Origin: Hyphomonadaceae bacterium
GTDB taxonomy: Bacteria; Pseudomonadota; Alphaproteobacteria; Caulobacterales; Aquidulcibacteraceae
Direction of reading: 5' to 3'
Assembly (NCBI GenBank): GCA_016791445.1
Contig: JAEUMP010000020.1
Coordinates: 86,947-150,946 of the forward strand
DNA: 64,000 nucleotides
Shown here: in pieces, positions 49,767 through 58,257 of the stretch
Layout of the letters: every line of letters begins with the position of its first letter
Position numbering within the stretch: position 1 is the stretch's first letter
The notes under the pieces: generated by a model
The model's database searches: none
What the model was told of the DNA's origin: nothing
Seen by the model: the letters and a program-made list of their open reading frames with translations, nothing else
Position numbers and translations under genes: made by a program

Positions 49767-50921
49767 ATGGAAGGCGTTACTGACCAAGGCATCATTTCTG
49801 TAATTTTGGAGCGGTTCGACCCGCAGTTTCGCCCGACACTTGAGGCAGCCGCGCTGCTTGTTTTGGTAGGCGGGGTCGTGGCAACCGCGATCAACCCAAT
49901 CATTGATCTGGCATTTAAGGTTTGGCGATTTTTCAGCTGGCTTTGGAAAACTTCCACCGGCTGGATTCAGGCGACATTTTTTCCACCGCCGCCTGCGCCT
50001 GATCTCCCGAGTCCGATGCGAGAGATTCCGGAGGAACGCACGGTCTGGGAAACACGACGACCGTTACAACCCGTTTTTCCCAACAGTCAGGGAATTCCGA
50101 TCATCACAATCGCCAATATGAAAGGAGGCGTTGGGAAGACCACAATAGCGGCGAACTTGGCTGTCTGCTTTAGGGACAAATTCAACAAGCCCATTTTGCT
50201 AATCGATTTTGACTATCAGGGATCTCTGTCTCAATCAGTCCGTGGCGAGGCTGGCTATACCGACCCAGACATCACAGCTGATATTCTGATTTCTCCGGAA
50301 AGCGCCTCTATCGATCCGCCAATGTACGCCCGCGAAATGCGTCGCGACTTAGAAAACATATCAATCTATCCGACCACCTACCCATTCGCGACGATAGAAA
50401 ATAATCTGTTGGCGACTTGGTTGTCTTCACCAAGCTCCGACATGATGTACCGGCTATGCGCGCTACTTAAATTGCCCGCCTTCCAAGGAAAATATGGCGC
50501 GGTAATCATTGATTGCCCGCCTAGGCTCACAATGGGCTCCATCAACGCTCTGTGCGCGAGTACGCACCTGCTCGTACCAACCACACTCGATGACATGTCG
50601 GGCCAAGCTGCAGAGTACTTCCTCGCGCAAATCTCTCGTATGAGCGAAAGTGTATTCCCGAAGCTAAAAGTTATCGGAATAGTGCCGACAATTGTCTATC
50701 AAGATGGGAACACCCTTATCGGGGAAAAGAGAACTAGGGAACGACTGACCAACTACGGCAAGGCTGTTTGGAAGAGAGATGACTTTGTGCTAGTTGATGG
50801 GGCGGTGCCAAGGTTGGCCGACATCTCAAACTACGCCGGGTCAGGCGTCGCATCGGTTCGCAAGCGCAACGTCCGGCAGATTTTTGAGAAGCTGGCCGCG
50901 GAGGTAGAAAAGCGACTTTAG
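49767..50921 (+). CDS. Membrane-anchored ParA-like ATPase
   Basis: A 384-residue protein. Residues 24-60 hold a hydrophobic helix and an aromatic amphipathic stretch (VWRFFSWLWKTSTGW), then a Pro-rich linker (72-105). A ParA/MinD-type ATPase domain follows: deviant Walker A KGGVGKTT (119-126), DFDYQGSLSQS (147-157) in place of DxDPQGN, and Walker B YGAVIIDCPP (243-252). No ParB gene or parS-like site is nearby. An N-terminal membrane anchor is unusual for this family. The gene directly abuts a 155-residue partner. Codon use is clearly AT-richer than flanking genes (about half GC by eye), indicating transfer. GGAGGG precedes ATG 49767. Confidence 0.85.
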   Translation: MEGVTDQGIISVILERFDPQFRPTLEAAALLVLVGGVVATAINPIIDLAFKVWRFFSWLWKTSTGWIQATFFPPPPAPDLPSPMREIPEERTVWETRRPLQPVFPNSQGIPIITIANMKGGVGKTTIAANLAVCFRDKFNKPILLIDFDYQGSLSQSVRGEAGYTDPDITADILISPESASIDPPMYAREMRRDLENISIYPTTYPFATIENNLLATWLSSPSSDMMYRLCALLKLPAFQGKYGAVIIDCPPRLTMGSINALCASTHLLVPTTLDDMSGQAAEYFLAQISRMSESVFPKLKVIGIVPTIVYQDGNTLIGEKRTRERLTNYGKAVWKRDDFVLVDGAVPRLADISNYAGSGVASVRKRNVRQIFEKLAAEVEKRL

Positions 50922-51389
50922 ATGACAGTCTCCGAGTTCAAAACTTTGCTGCGAGAGTTTGCAGCGTCGTGCCCGCGAGATGCCCCCCTTCAGCGGGCTG
51001 TTAACCTATTGGAAAGGAGATTCAGTGGCCAAGAGGATATGGCGCTGAGAGACTTCTTCCAAAAGCTTCGGGCAGAATCCGCCACACCGGCTGCGACGTC
51101 AGGTTCAGACACTGTTGAAACCGTATCGAGCTTGGTCGCGACGATGCGATCAGTTTTCGGAGACGATAGAGAGTTTGAACGAGTACTACTCACGCTGGAC
51201 GCGCAGAAGAGCGTTACGAAGCAAGTACTTGTCGATGTCTTTTTGAAGTTGTTCGAGCGGACCGGCGGCGTGCCAAAGAAGGCAACGCGATCTGAAATCC
51301 TGCGAATGATACTGGACGAACGCAACATCATCATCCGCAACGAGAAGATGGGACGTATGCTCGGGGGCCGCATCGTTCCCGCCGAATAA
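50922..51389 (+). CDS. Unrecognised partner of the ParA-like ATPase
   Basis: A 155-residue, mostly helical, soluble protein with no family that I recognise. The N-terminal part (TVSEFKTLLREFAASCPRD, LQRAVNLLERRFSG) and the middle (VSSLVATMRSVFGDD) look like amphipathic helices. The C-terminal third, KKATRSEILRMILDERNIIIRNEKMGRML, is rich in Arg and hydrophobic residues and could bind the ATPase or nucleic acid. Its ATG follows the ATPase TAG with no gap. It shares the lower GC content of that gene, so the two moved together. A ParB-like or adaptor role is only a guess. Confidence 0.75.
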   Translation: MTVSEFKTLLREFAASCPRDAPLQRAVNLLERRFSGQEDMALRDFFQKLRAESATPAATSGSDTVETVSSLVATMRSVFGDDREFERVLLTLDAQKSVTKQVLVDVFLKLFERTGGVPKKATRSEILRMILDERNIIIRNEKMGRMLGGRIVPAE

Positions 51390-51418
51390 CTCTGCTTGGT
51401 GGCGTTCGCGCGTAACCC

Positions 51419-53341
51419 CTAAGCCCTAACCCCCTTCACTCCCGCATCCCCAACACCCAGCGCTTCCAGCGCCGCCTTCACGATCCCGTCCGCATCGAGC
51501 CCCGCTTCCGCGATCATCGCGGCGGGGCTTGCCTGGTCCTGGAACACGTCGGGCAGGGTCAGCGTACGGATCTTCACCCCGCGATCGAGCAGGCCGTCCT
51601 TCGCCATGAACTGCAGCACGAAGGCGCCGAAGCCGCCCATGGCGCCTTCCTCGATGGTGATGAGCACTTCGTGTTCGCGCGCGAGGCGCCGGATGAGATC
51701 TTCGTCGAGGGGCTTGGCGAAACGTGCATCGGCGAGCGTCGTCGAAAAGCCCTGCGCGGCAAGCCGGTCGGCGGCCTTGGCGGCGTCGCCGTAGCGCGAT
51801 CCGAACGAAAGCAGCGCCACCTTCGTGCCCTCGCGCAGGATGCGCCCTTTGCCGATCTCGATCGGGCCGATTTCGTCGAAAGGCGGCATCTCGAGCCCGA
51901 GCGCCTCGCCGCGCGGATAGCGCACCGCACTCGGCGCATCGTCGATGGCCGCGCAAGTTGCGACCATGCGCGCGAGTTCGATTTCGTCCGCCGCCCCCAT
52001 CACCACAAAGCCCGGCAGCGCGCCGAGATAGCCGATGTCGAAGGACCCCGCATGCGTCGGCCCGTCGGCGCCGACGAGGCCCGCGCGGTCGAGCGCGAAA
52101 CGCACCGGCAGCTTCTGGATCGCCACGTCATGCACGACCTGGTCATAGCCGCGCTGCAGGAAGGTCGAGTAGATCGCCGCGAAGGGCTTCATGCCGTCGG
52201 CCGCGAGGCCCGCCGCGAACGTCACCGCGTGCTGTTCGGCGATACCGACATCGTACATGCGGTCCGGAAAGCGCGCGCCGAAAATGTCGAGGCCCGTGCC
52301 CGACGGCATGGCGGCGGTGATGGCGACGATGCGGTCGTCCTTCTCGGCTTCGCGCACGAGGCTTTCGCCGAAGACGGTCTGGTAGTTCGGCGGGCCGGCC
52401 TTGGCCTTCTGCTGCTCGCCGGTGACGACGTTGAACTTGGCGACGCCGTGATACTTGTCCGCCGCATTTTCGGCGGGCTCATAGCCCTTGCCCTTCTGCG
52501 TGCGGACGTGGACGAGCACGGGCTTGTGGTCGATGAGGCTGGCGTTGCGCAGGATCGGCACGAGCACATCGAGGTCATGCCCGTCGACGATGCCGATATA
52601 GTAGAAGCCCAGCTCTTCGAAGAGCGTGCCGCCCTGCATCATGCCGCGCGCGAATTCCTCGGCCTTCTTGGCCGCATCGTGCATCGGCTTCGGCAGCGCT
52701 TCGGCCACCTTGCGCGCGGCGTTGCGGATGTTGCGATAGGTGTGGCCCGAGAAGCGGCGCGCGAGATAATTGCTCATGGCGCCGACGGGCGGCGCGATGG
52801 ACATGTCGTTGTCGTTGAGCACGACGATGAGGCGCTTGGTGGAAGACGCCGCGTTGTTCATCGCTTCATAGGCCATGCCGGCCGACATCGAGCCGTCGCC
52901 GATCACCGCGATGACGTGGTTGTCGCGGCCCTCGCGGTCCCGCGCGGCGCAGAAGCCGAGGGCGGCGGAGATCGACGTCGCGGCGTGGGCCGCGCCGAAG
53001 GGGTCGTATTCGCTCTCGGCGCGCTTGGTGAAGCCGGAAAGGCCCCCGCCCTGGCGCAGCGTGCGGATGCGGTCGCGCCGGCCGGTGAGGATCTTGTGGG
53101 GATAGCACTGGTGGCCGACGTCCCAGATGACGATGTCCTTCGGCGTGTCGAAGACGTAGTGCAGCGCCACGGTCAGCTCGACCACGCCGAGGCCCGCGCC
53201 CAGATGCCCGCCCGTGACGGAGACGGCGTCGATGGTTTCGGCGCGGAGCTCGTCGGCGACCTGGCGGAGCGAGCCCTCGGGCAAGGCGCGCAGGTCGGCG
53301 GGGAGCTTGACGGTGTCGAGCAGCGGCGTGGAGACGGTCAT
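51419..53341 (-). CDS. dxs: 1-deoxy-D-xylulose-5-phosphate synthase
   Basis: First enzyme of the non-mevalonate isoprenoid pathway, condensing pyruvate and glyceraldehyde 3-phosphate with thiamine diphosphate. The 640-residue protein has [13 protein letters not shown], the ThDP motif [17 protein letters not shown] (near 147-163) and the catalytic Glu in [15 protein letters not shown] (near 365). Ends in a short low-complexity tail. It lies downstream of ispA on the same strand, as in many alphaproteobacteria. Confidence 0.97.
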   Translation of the reverse strand: MTVSTPLLDTVKLPADLRALPEGSLRQVADELRAETIDAVSVTGGHLGAGLGVVELTVALHYVFDTPKDIVIWDVGHQCYPHKILTGRRDRIRTLRQGGGLSGFTKRAESEYDPFGAAHAATSISAALGFCAARDREGRDNHVIAVIGDGSMSAGMAYEAMNNAASSTKRLIVVLNDNDMSIAPPVGAMSNYLARRFSGHTYRNIRNAARKVAEALPKPMHDAAKKAEEFARGMMQGGTLFEELGFYYIGIVDGHDLDVLVPILRNASLIDHKPVLVHVRTQKGKGYEPAENAADKYHGVAKFNVVTGEQQKAKAGPPNYQTVFGESLVREAEKDDRIVAITAAMPSGTGLDIFGARFPDRMYDVGIAEQHAVTFAAGLAADGMKPFAAIYSTFLQRGYDQVVHDVAIQKLPVRFALDRAGLVGADGPTHAGSFDIGYLGALPGFVVMGAADEIELARMVATCAAIDDAPSAVRYPRGEALGLEMPPFDEIGPIEIGKGRILREGTKVALLSFGSRYGDAAKAADRLAAQGFSTTLADARFAKPLDEDLIRRLAREHEVLITIEEGAMGGFGAFVLQFMAKDGLLDRGVKIRTLTLPDVFQDQASPAAMIAEAGLDADGIVKAALEALGVGDAGVKGVRA

Positions 53342-53415
53342 GGGCGCCTTCGTTCGATGGGAGCGCCGACGTGGTCCGCGAACATTACGTCGCGTTCATG
53401 GCGGGCCGTCCAACC

Positions 53416-54303
53416 TCAATAGCGGCGTTCCAGGATGAAATCGACCGCCTCGGAGAGGACTTTGGCCCTTGGGCCGAAAATTGCGAGATGTTTTTGCGCC
53501 TGGGCGGCCAAGAGGCGCACGCGCTGCCGCGCCACATCTTCCCCCAGCAGGGTGACGAGGTTGACCTTGCCCGCAGCGGCGTCCTTGGCGACGGCCTTGC
53601 CCGCCTCCCCGGCGTCCCCCGACACATCGATCAGGTCATCGACCATCTGGAAGACCACGCCGAGGTCCTGCGCATAGCGGGCGAGCGCGTGGCGGGCGTC
53701 CTCCCGGGCGCACCCGATCAGGGCCCCGGCCTCCACCGACCAGGAGATCAGCGCGCCGGTCTTGAGCCGGTTCATGCGGGCCACCGCCGCGGCGTCCTCG
53801 GCGTCTGCGCCGTGCGCCATGTCGATCATCTGACCCGCGACCATCCCTTGCGCGCCGGCGGCCTTCGCAAGCCCCGCAATAAGCAGGCAGCGCATCTGGG
53901 GATCGGGATGCGCCGAAGGGTCGGCAAGGACTTCGAACGCAAACGTGAGCAGCGCGTCGCCGGCGAGCACGGCCGTCGCTTCGTCGTATTTCCGGTGCAC
54001 CGTGGGCTGGCCGCGACGCATGTCGTCGTCGTCCATGCACGGCAGGTCGTCATGGATCAGCGAGTAGGTGTGGATGCACTCCACCGCGACGGCGGCGCGG
54101 ATCAACGCACTCTCGTCGGCATCGAAGAGACGCCCCGCCTCGATCATCAGGAAGGGACGCAGCCGCTTGCCGCCGGCGAGCGCGGCGTAACGCATCGCGT
54201 CGAGCAGGCGCGCTTCGGGCCCCTGCGCCGGCGGCAGCAGGGCGTCGAGAGCGGCGTTCACGCGGTCGGCTGTGGCGCGCAGCCGGACATCGAGGATTTG
54301 CAT
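53416..54303 (-). CDS. ispA: Polyprenyl (farnesyl diphosphate) synthase
   Basis: Makes farnesyl diphosphate from IPP and DMAPP. The 295-residue protein has GGKRLRPFL, the first Asp-rich motif DDLPCMDDDDMRRG (about 88-101) with the two-residue insertion of bacterial type II enzymes, and the second DDLIDVSGD. ATG 54303 (MQILDVRLRATADRVN) gives the normal length; the frame continues upstream without homology. dxs follows after 74 bp. Confidence 0.95.
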   Translation of the reverse strand: MQILDVRLRATADRVNAALDALLPPAQGPEARLLDAMRYAALAGGKRLRPFLMIEAGRLFDADESALIRAAVAVECIHTYSLIHDDLPCMDDDDMRRGQPTVHRKYDEATAVLAGDALLTFAFEVLADPSAHPDPQMRCLLIAGLAKAAGAQGMVAGQMIDMAHGADAEDAAAVARMNRLKTGALISWSVEAGALIGCAREDARHALARYAQDLGVVFQMVDDLIDVSGDAGEAGKAVAKDAAAGKVNLVTLLGEDVARQRVRLLAAQAQKHLAIFGPRAKVLSEAVDFILERRY

Positions 54304-54401
54304 CGCCCGGCCATAGCAGAGCGCGTTGGCCGCGCAAGCGGCGGACTTCGCATTATCCCCCGGTCGTGCTACGGCCCGACGAAACCACGGGGAGGACCAT
54401 A

Positions 54402-55619
54402 ATGGCTTTTCGAAAAATGACCGCCGCGCTCGCTTTCGGCCTGCTGGCGGCGTGCGCGCAAACACAATCGACTACCGAAACCCCAGCAGCGCCGCCCGGC
54501 GCGACGACGCCGGACTATGCCGATCCCGTCAGCTGGCTCTGCCTTCCGGGCCGCACGAGCGACGCCTGCACGCAGGATCAGTCGACGACCGTCGTCGCCG
54601 CCAACGGGACCCTGACGCCGGAAGCCCATCGCGCTGATGCGAACGCGCCGATCGACTGCTTCTACGTCTATCCCACAGTCTCCACGGACCCGACGCCCAA
54701 CAGCGACATGTCGATCGACGACGCCGAACGCTATGTCGTGCAGCAGCAGTTCGCGCGCTTCGGCGCCAAGTGCCGGACGTTCGCGCCGATGTATCGTCAG
54801 GTGACGCTTGCGGCGCTGCGCGGCGTGATGACCGGCCAGCCCGTGAACGTCGATCGCATGATGCCGTACAACGACGTGAAGGCGGCGTGGGAACACTATC
54901 TCGCACACCACAACAACGGTCGCGGCGTGATCCTCATCGGCCATAGCCAGGGATCCGGCGTGCTCACCGCCCTGATCGCCAACGAGATCGAAGGCAAGCC
55001 CGTCGCGGACAGGATGATCGCGGCCTATCTCATCGGCGCCAATGTCGCGGTCCCGCGCGGCGGCGGCCTCGGCGGCGCGTTGAAGTCCACGCCGCGCTGC
55101 GCGAGCGCGACGGATACGGGCTGCCTCGTCAGCTTCGTGTCCTTCCGCACGGAAACGCCGCCGCCGGCGAACGCCCGCTTCGGCACGCCGCAGTCGAACT
55201 ACCCGCCGAATTTCTCGCCCGCCGACTACACCGCCGCCTGCGTCAATCCCGCCGCGCTGCTGCGTCCGTCGAACGGTCCTGTCGCGCTCAACGCCTATCT
55301 TGCGGCAAGCGGCCGCGCGATCGTCGCCGGCGTGCCGGCGCCCGTGTGGGCGAAGGACAAGACGGTGTCGACGCCGTTCGTCTCCGTGCCGGGACTGCTG
55401 TCGGCGCAGTGCGTATCCAACGCCACGCACACCTGGCTCGCGGTGACCACGAACGCCGATCCCGCCGATCCGCGCATCGACGCGATTCCGGGCGATGTGC
55501 TTGTCGGCGGGCGCGTGCTTGCGGACTGGGGCCTGCACCTCATCGACGTGAACATCGCCATGGGCGACCTCGTCGAACTCGCCGGCCGTCAGGGCGAGGC
55601 GTGGCGCGCTAGGCGCTAG
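54402..55619 (+). CDS. DUF3089-family lipoprotein, alpha/beta-hydrolase fold
   Basis: A 405-residue exported lipoprotein (lipobox LLAACAQ, Cys18). The body has the hydrolase nucleophile elbow ILIGHSQGSG (near residue 188), the DCFYVYPTVSTDP segment typical of DUF3089 and a late His in GLHLIDVNI. This suggests an esterase or lipase on the outer membrane or periplasmic face; the substrate is unknown. GGGGAGGA precedes ATG 54402. It lies on the opposite strand between ispA and xseB, so it looks inserted into that cluster. Confidence 0.88.
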   Translation: MAFRKMTAALAFGLLAACAQTQSTTETPAAPPGATTPDYADPVSWLCLPGRTSDACTQDQSTTVVAANGTLTPEAHRADANAPIDCFYVYPTVSTDPTPNSDMSIDDAERYVVQQQFARFGAKCRTFAPMYRQVTLAALRGVMTGQPVNVDRMMPYNDVKAAWEHYLAHHNNGRGVILIGHSQGSGVLTALIANEIEGKPVADRMIAAYLIGANVAVPRGGGLGGALKSTPRCASATDTGCLVSFVSFRTETPPPANARFGTPQSNYPPNFSPADYTAACVNPAALLRPSNGPVALNAYLAASGRAIVAGVPAPVWAKDKTVSTPFVSVPGLLSAQCVSNATHTWLAVTTNADPADPRIDAIPGDVLVGGRVLADWGLHLIDVNIAMGDLVELAGRQGEAWRARR

Positions 55620-56152
55620 ACGCCGGGATTCCAGAAAAGCGCGTCCGGGTCGTAGCCTTTGGCCCGGACGCGCGCGATGAGATCGGCCTTCGTCGCGTCG
55701 TCAATCTTTTCCGCGCGGGTAAGCACCCAGAGATACCGCCCGCGCGGCTCGCCGACGATCGCCCAGGAATAATCCGGCGCGAGATCGATCACCCAGTAGT
55801 CGCCCACGAAGAACGGGCCGAAGAAACTGACCTTGAGCTTCGCGTTCGATGCGGCGTCGACGATCTTTGCGCGTCCGTCGACGTCGGACGTGGCCCCATC
55901 CGCCTTGGTGCAGACATTACGCACGCCGACGAGGCCGTCCTCGCGCTGCGTGTAGGTCGCGGTTGCGGCCACGCAGTCGCGCTCGAACGAGTTGGGCAGG
56001 CGCGCCGCCTCGTGCCACAGCCCCGCATAGCGCGCGAGATCGACGCGCGCCACGGCGGCGAGCGGGGGTTCGGGCGCGCGGTTGACCGGCGGCATGTTCA
56101 CACAGCCCGCGACGAACGCGACGGCGGCGGCGAGAATGAAAGGTCTGATCAT
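55616..56152 (-). CDS. Lipocalin-family lipoprotein (Blc-like)
   Basis: A 178-residue outer-membrane lipoprotein (lipobox FVAGCVN, Cys17). The lipocalin signature is in VDLARYAGLWHEAARLPNSFE (GxW at about 48). DYWVIDLAPDYSWAIVGEPRGRYLWVLTR is the classic Blc-type strand pair. Such proteins bind lysophospholipids or fatty acids. Its stop overlaps that of the convergent DUF3089 gene by 4 nt; both encode envelope lipoproteins with hydrophobic-ligand folds. Confidence 0.92.
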   Translation of the reverse strand: MIRPFILAAAVAFVAGCVNMPPVNRAPEPPLAAVARVDLARYAGLWHEAARLPNSFERDCVAATATYTQREDGLVGVRNVCTKADGATSDVDGRAKIVDAASNAKLKVSFFGPFFVGDYWVIDLAPDYSWAIVGEPRGRYLWVLTRAEKIDDATKADLIARVRAKGYDPDALFWNPGV

Positions 56153-56187
56153 GCGCTCAATACGCGCCACGCGGCCTGCGGTTCAGA

Positions 56188-56454
56188 TCAGCCGATCTTC
56201 GTCGGCTCGGTCTTCACGCCATCGGGGCCGAGAACGATCTGCTCGACCTTCAGCTGGGCGTCCTTGAGCTTCGTCTCGCAGTGGGCCTTGAGCGCCGCGC
56301 CGCGCTGGTAGAGCGCGATGGAATCCTCAAGCGCCACATCGCCCCGCTCCATCTGGGCGACGATCTTCTCGAGTTCCGCCAGCGCCTGCTCGAAGCTCAT
56401 GGCGGCGGGATCGGGGAGGGCCGGGTTGGCAAGTGGCTGGGAGTCTCGACTCAT
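56188..56454 (-). CDS. xseB: Exodeoxyribonuclease VII small subunit
   Basis: An 88-residue helical subunit that binds XseA to form exonuclease VII, which degrades single-stranded DNA. MSFEQALAELEKIVAQMERGDVALEDSIALYQRG is the XseB domain. An N-terminal extension of 18 residues precedes it; an internal ATG at that point would give the standard length. In many alphaproteobacteria xseB directly precedes ispA and dxs; here 1.9 kb separates them. Confidence 0.94.
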   Translation of the reverse strand: MSRDSQPLANPALPDPAAMSFEQALAELEKIVAQMERGDVALEDSIALYQRGAALKAHCETKLKDAQLKVEQIVLGPDGVKTEPTKIG

Positions 56455-56519
56455 GGGGTCGATGTAGCGTCTATGCGGGCGCGAGAGAAGCCGCAGCTTG
56501 CGGCGACCAGGGAAAACAC

Positions 56520-57053
56520 ATGGCCAGCTGGGCCCATCATATTGTCGTCGACGTCGAGGCCGACGGCCCCTGCCCGGGCCTCTACAACATGATCTCGTTC
56601 GGACTGGTCTCAGTGGCCTATCCGGACCTGGGCTTTCTCGGCGAGGTCGCGCCGATCATCGACAGCCCCGGGCTGCAAGCCGCACGCGATGTCGTTGGCG
56701 TGAGCTTCGAGACGCAATCGACATACGCAGCGCCTGAAACCGTCATGCGCGCGGCGGCGGAGTGGCTCAAGCACACAACGGGCGACCGGCGTGCGATCTT
56801 CTGGTCCGACAATCCCGCCTTCGACTGGCAGTACTGGAACTGGTACTGCCACAAATTCCTCGGCGACAATCCCGCCGGCTTCAGCGCGCGCCGCATCGGC
56901 GATCTCGACGCCGGGCGTCGCGGCGAGCCGCTCAACACGATGGCGTGGAAGAAACACCGCCAGACCACGCACACGCACAATCCTCTCGACGATGCGCGCG
57001 GCAACGCCGAAGGCCTGCAATGGATCCTGACCGAGATGGGCGAGACGTTCTAG
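56520..57053 (+). CDS. DEDDh-type 3'-5' exonuclease-like protein
   Basis: A 177-residue protein with a DnaQ-like ribonuclease-H fold. ExoI motif HIVVDVEADGPCPG (about 7-20; D and E), ExoII region WSDNPAFDWQYWNWY and ExoIII HNPLDDARGNAEGL (His and Asp) are visible. The stand-alone domain suggests trimming of DNA or RNA 3' ends. The stop overlaps that of the convergent citrate-synthase-like gene by 4 nt. Confidence 0.87.
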   Translation: MASWAHHIVVDVEADGPCPGLYNMISFGLVSVAYPDLGFLGEVAPIIDSPGLQAARDVVGVSFETQSTYAAPETVMRAAAEWLKHTTGDRRAIFWSDNPAFDWQYWNWYCHKFLGDNPAGFSARRIGDLDAGRRGEPLNTMAWKKHRQTTHTHNPLDDARGNAEGLQWILTEMGETF

Positions 57054-58180
57054 TCGCCGGTATAGGTCGCCCTCGGGCGGATGATGCGCCCCGTCGCGCG
57101 TTGTTCGATGGCGTGCGCGCACCAGCCTGCCATGCGCCCACCGGCGAAGATCAGGAACGGCGCATCGCGCGGCAGCCCGCATTCAAGCGTCAGCGCTGCG
57201 AGCGCCATGTCGATGTTCGCACGATCACCCGATGCGGCCTCCGCCGCTTCGATGGCCGCATTCAACGGCTTTGACGGCTTGATCGCCTTCAGCAACGAGG
57301 CCGCGCGCGGATCGCCCATCGGATAAAGCGCATGCCCGATGGCCGGCAGACGTTCGGCGCGCGCAAGCGTCGCGTTCACCGCCGCCTCCGCGCCATCGCG
57401 CATCGCCGTTTCCAGAAACAGCAGCGCCCGCGCCGACGCTTCGCCGTGCAGCGGGCCCGACAAGGTCGCATAGCCTGCGAGCGCCGCCGCCGCGATCGGT
57501 GCGCCCGTCGACGCCGCGACCCTAGCGGCGAAGGTCGATGGATTGAGTTCGTGATCGGCGACGAGCACGAGCGCGCGTCGCACGAGATCGCCGCCGCGCG
57601 CATCGAGTTTCCAGAGCGCCGCGAGATGCTCGTGCAGAAGTGCGTTCGTCCTGTTGGCGCCGGCGAAGGCGACGCCAAGACCGCCGATGAGATCGAGCGC
57701 CTCCGCGGCGAGGTGTTCGGGGCGGCGCCCGAGGCTCGGCGCATCGACGGCCGCACGCGCCGCCAGAAAGGCATAGCCCCGCGCCTTCGCTGTCTCGCCC
57801 TTCGTCGCGGCGTGACTGGCGCGCTGCGCATCAGGCTCGTGACCGATGAGCATACGCGCGGCTTCTTCCAGCGTCGCCTTGGCGGAAAGCGTCACCGCAT
57901 CCACGCCGCGATAGATCAGCCGCCCTTCGCGCACGGTGGTGATCGCGCTCTCCAGCACCGGATCGCCCCACGCGATGGTGCGCGCCGCCACGCTCTTGCG
58001 CGCCCGCCCGCCCCGGCGACGCCGTTCCAGCGCCGCCACGTCCGCGGCCGAATAGAGGCTCTGACGGCGATTGCCGTCGGCCTGGCGGGCCGTGATGTGG
58101 CCCCGGCTCACGTAGGCATAGAGCGTCTGCGGCTTGACCCCGAGGCGGGAAGCGGCGGCTTCGGCGGTAATCCAGCTCAT
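57050..58180 (-). CDS. Citrate-synthase-family protein with N-terminal HTH
   Basis: A 376-residue fusion. Residues 1-55 are a MerR/excisionase-like helix-turn-helix (TAEAAASRLGVKPQTLYAYVSRGHI). The rest is a citrate synthase fold with the catalytic His in SGPLHGEAS, the second His in AIGHALYPMGDPRA and Asp in ANIDMALAALTLECGLP. The Arg normally after the second His (GHRV) is replaced (GHAL). The combination suggests a DNA-binding protein whose enzyme domain senses oxaloacetate or acyl-CoA, or an enzyme that autoregulates. Divergent from a second citrate synthase gene across a 77-bp gap with a palindrome. Confidence 0.87.
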   Translation of the reverse strand: MSWITAEAAASRLGVKPQTLYAYVSRGHITARQADGNRRQSLYSAADVAALERRRRGGRARKSVAARTIAWGDPVLESAITTVREGRLIYRGVDAVTLSAKATLEEAARMLIGHEPDAQRASHAATKGETAKARGYAFLAARAAVDAPSLGRRPEHLAAEALDLIGGLGVAFAGANRTNALLHEHLAALWKLDARGGDLVRRALVLVADHELNPSTFAARVAASTGAPIAAAALAGYATLSGPLHGEASARALLFLETAMRDGAEAAVNATLARAERLPAIGHALYPMGDPRAASLLKAIKPSKPLNAAIEAAEAASGDRANIDMALAALTLECGLPRDAPFLIFAGGRMAGWCAHAIEQRATGRIIRPRATYTGD

Positions 58181-58189
58181 ATATTGATT

Positions 58190-58203
58190 ATCTTGATCAA
58201 GAT
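58190..58203. promoter_or_regulatory. Perfect palindrome between the divergent citrate synthase genes
   Basis: ATCTTGATCAAGAT is a perfect 14-bp palindrome, 10 bp from one start codon and 55 bp from the other. It sits in an AT-rich core of the 77-bp intergenic region and is the obvious candidate operator for the HTH-bearing paralogue. Confidence 0.55.
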
Positions 58204-58257
58204 TGACGACATGACGCGATCATCCATTTCTGGAGCGAAAGCGCAAGGAGATCGGCG

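Noticed and set aside
49767..51389. Chromosome partition parAB operon
   Set aside because: The second protein has no ParB features, no parS-like palindrome was seen, and the ATPase is membrane-anchored, unlike chromosomal ParA.
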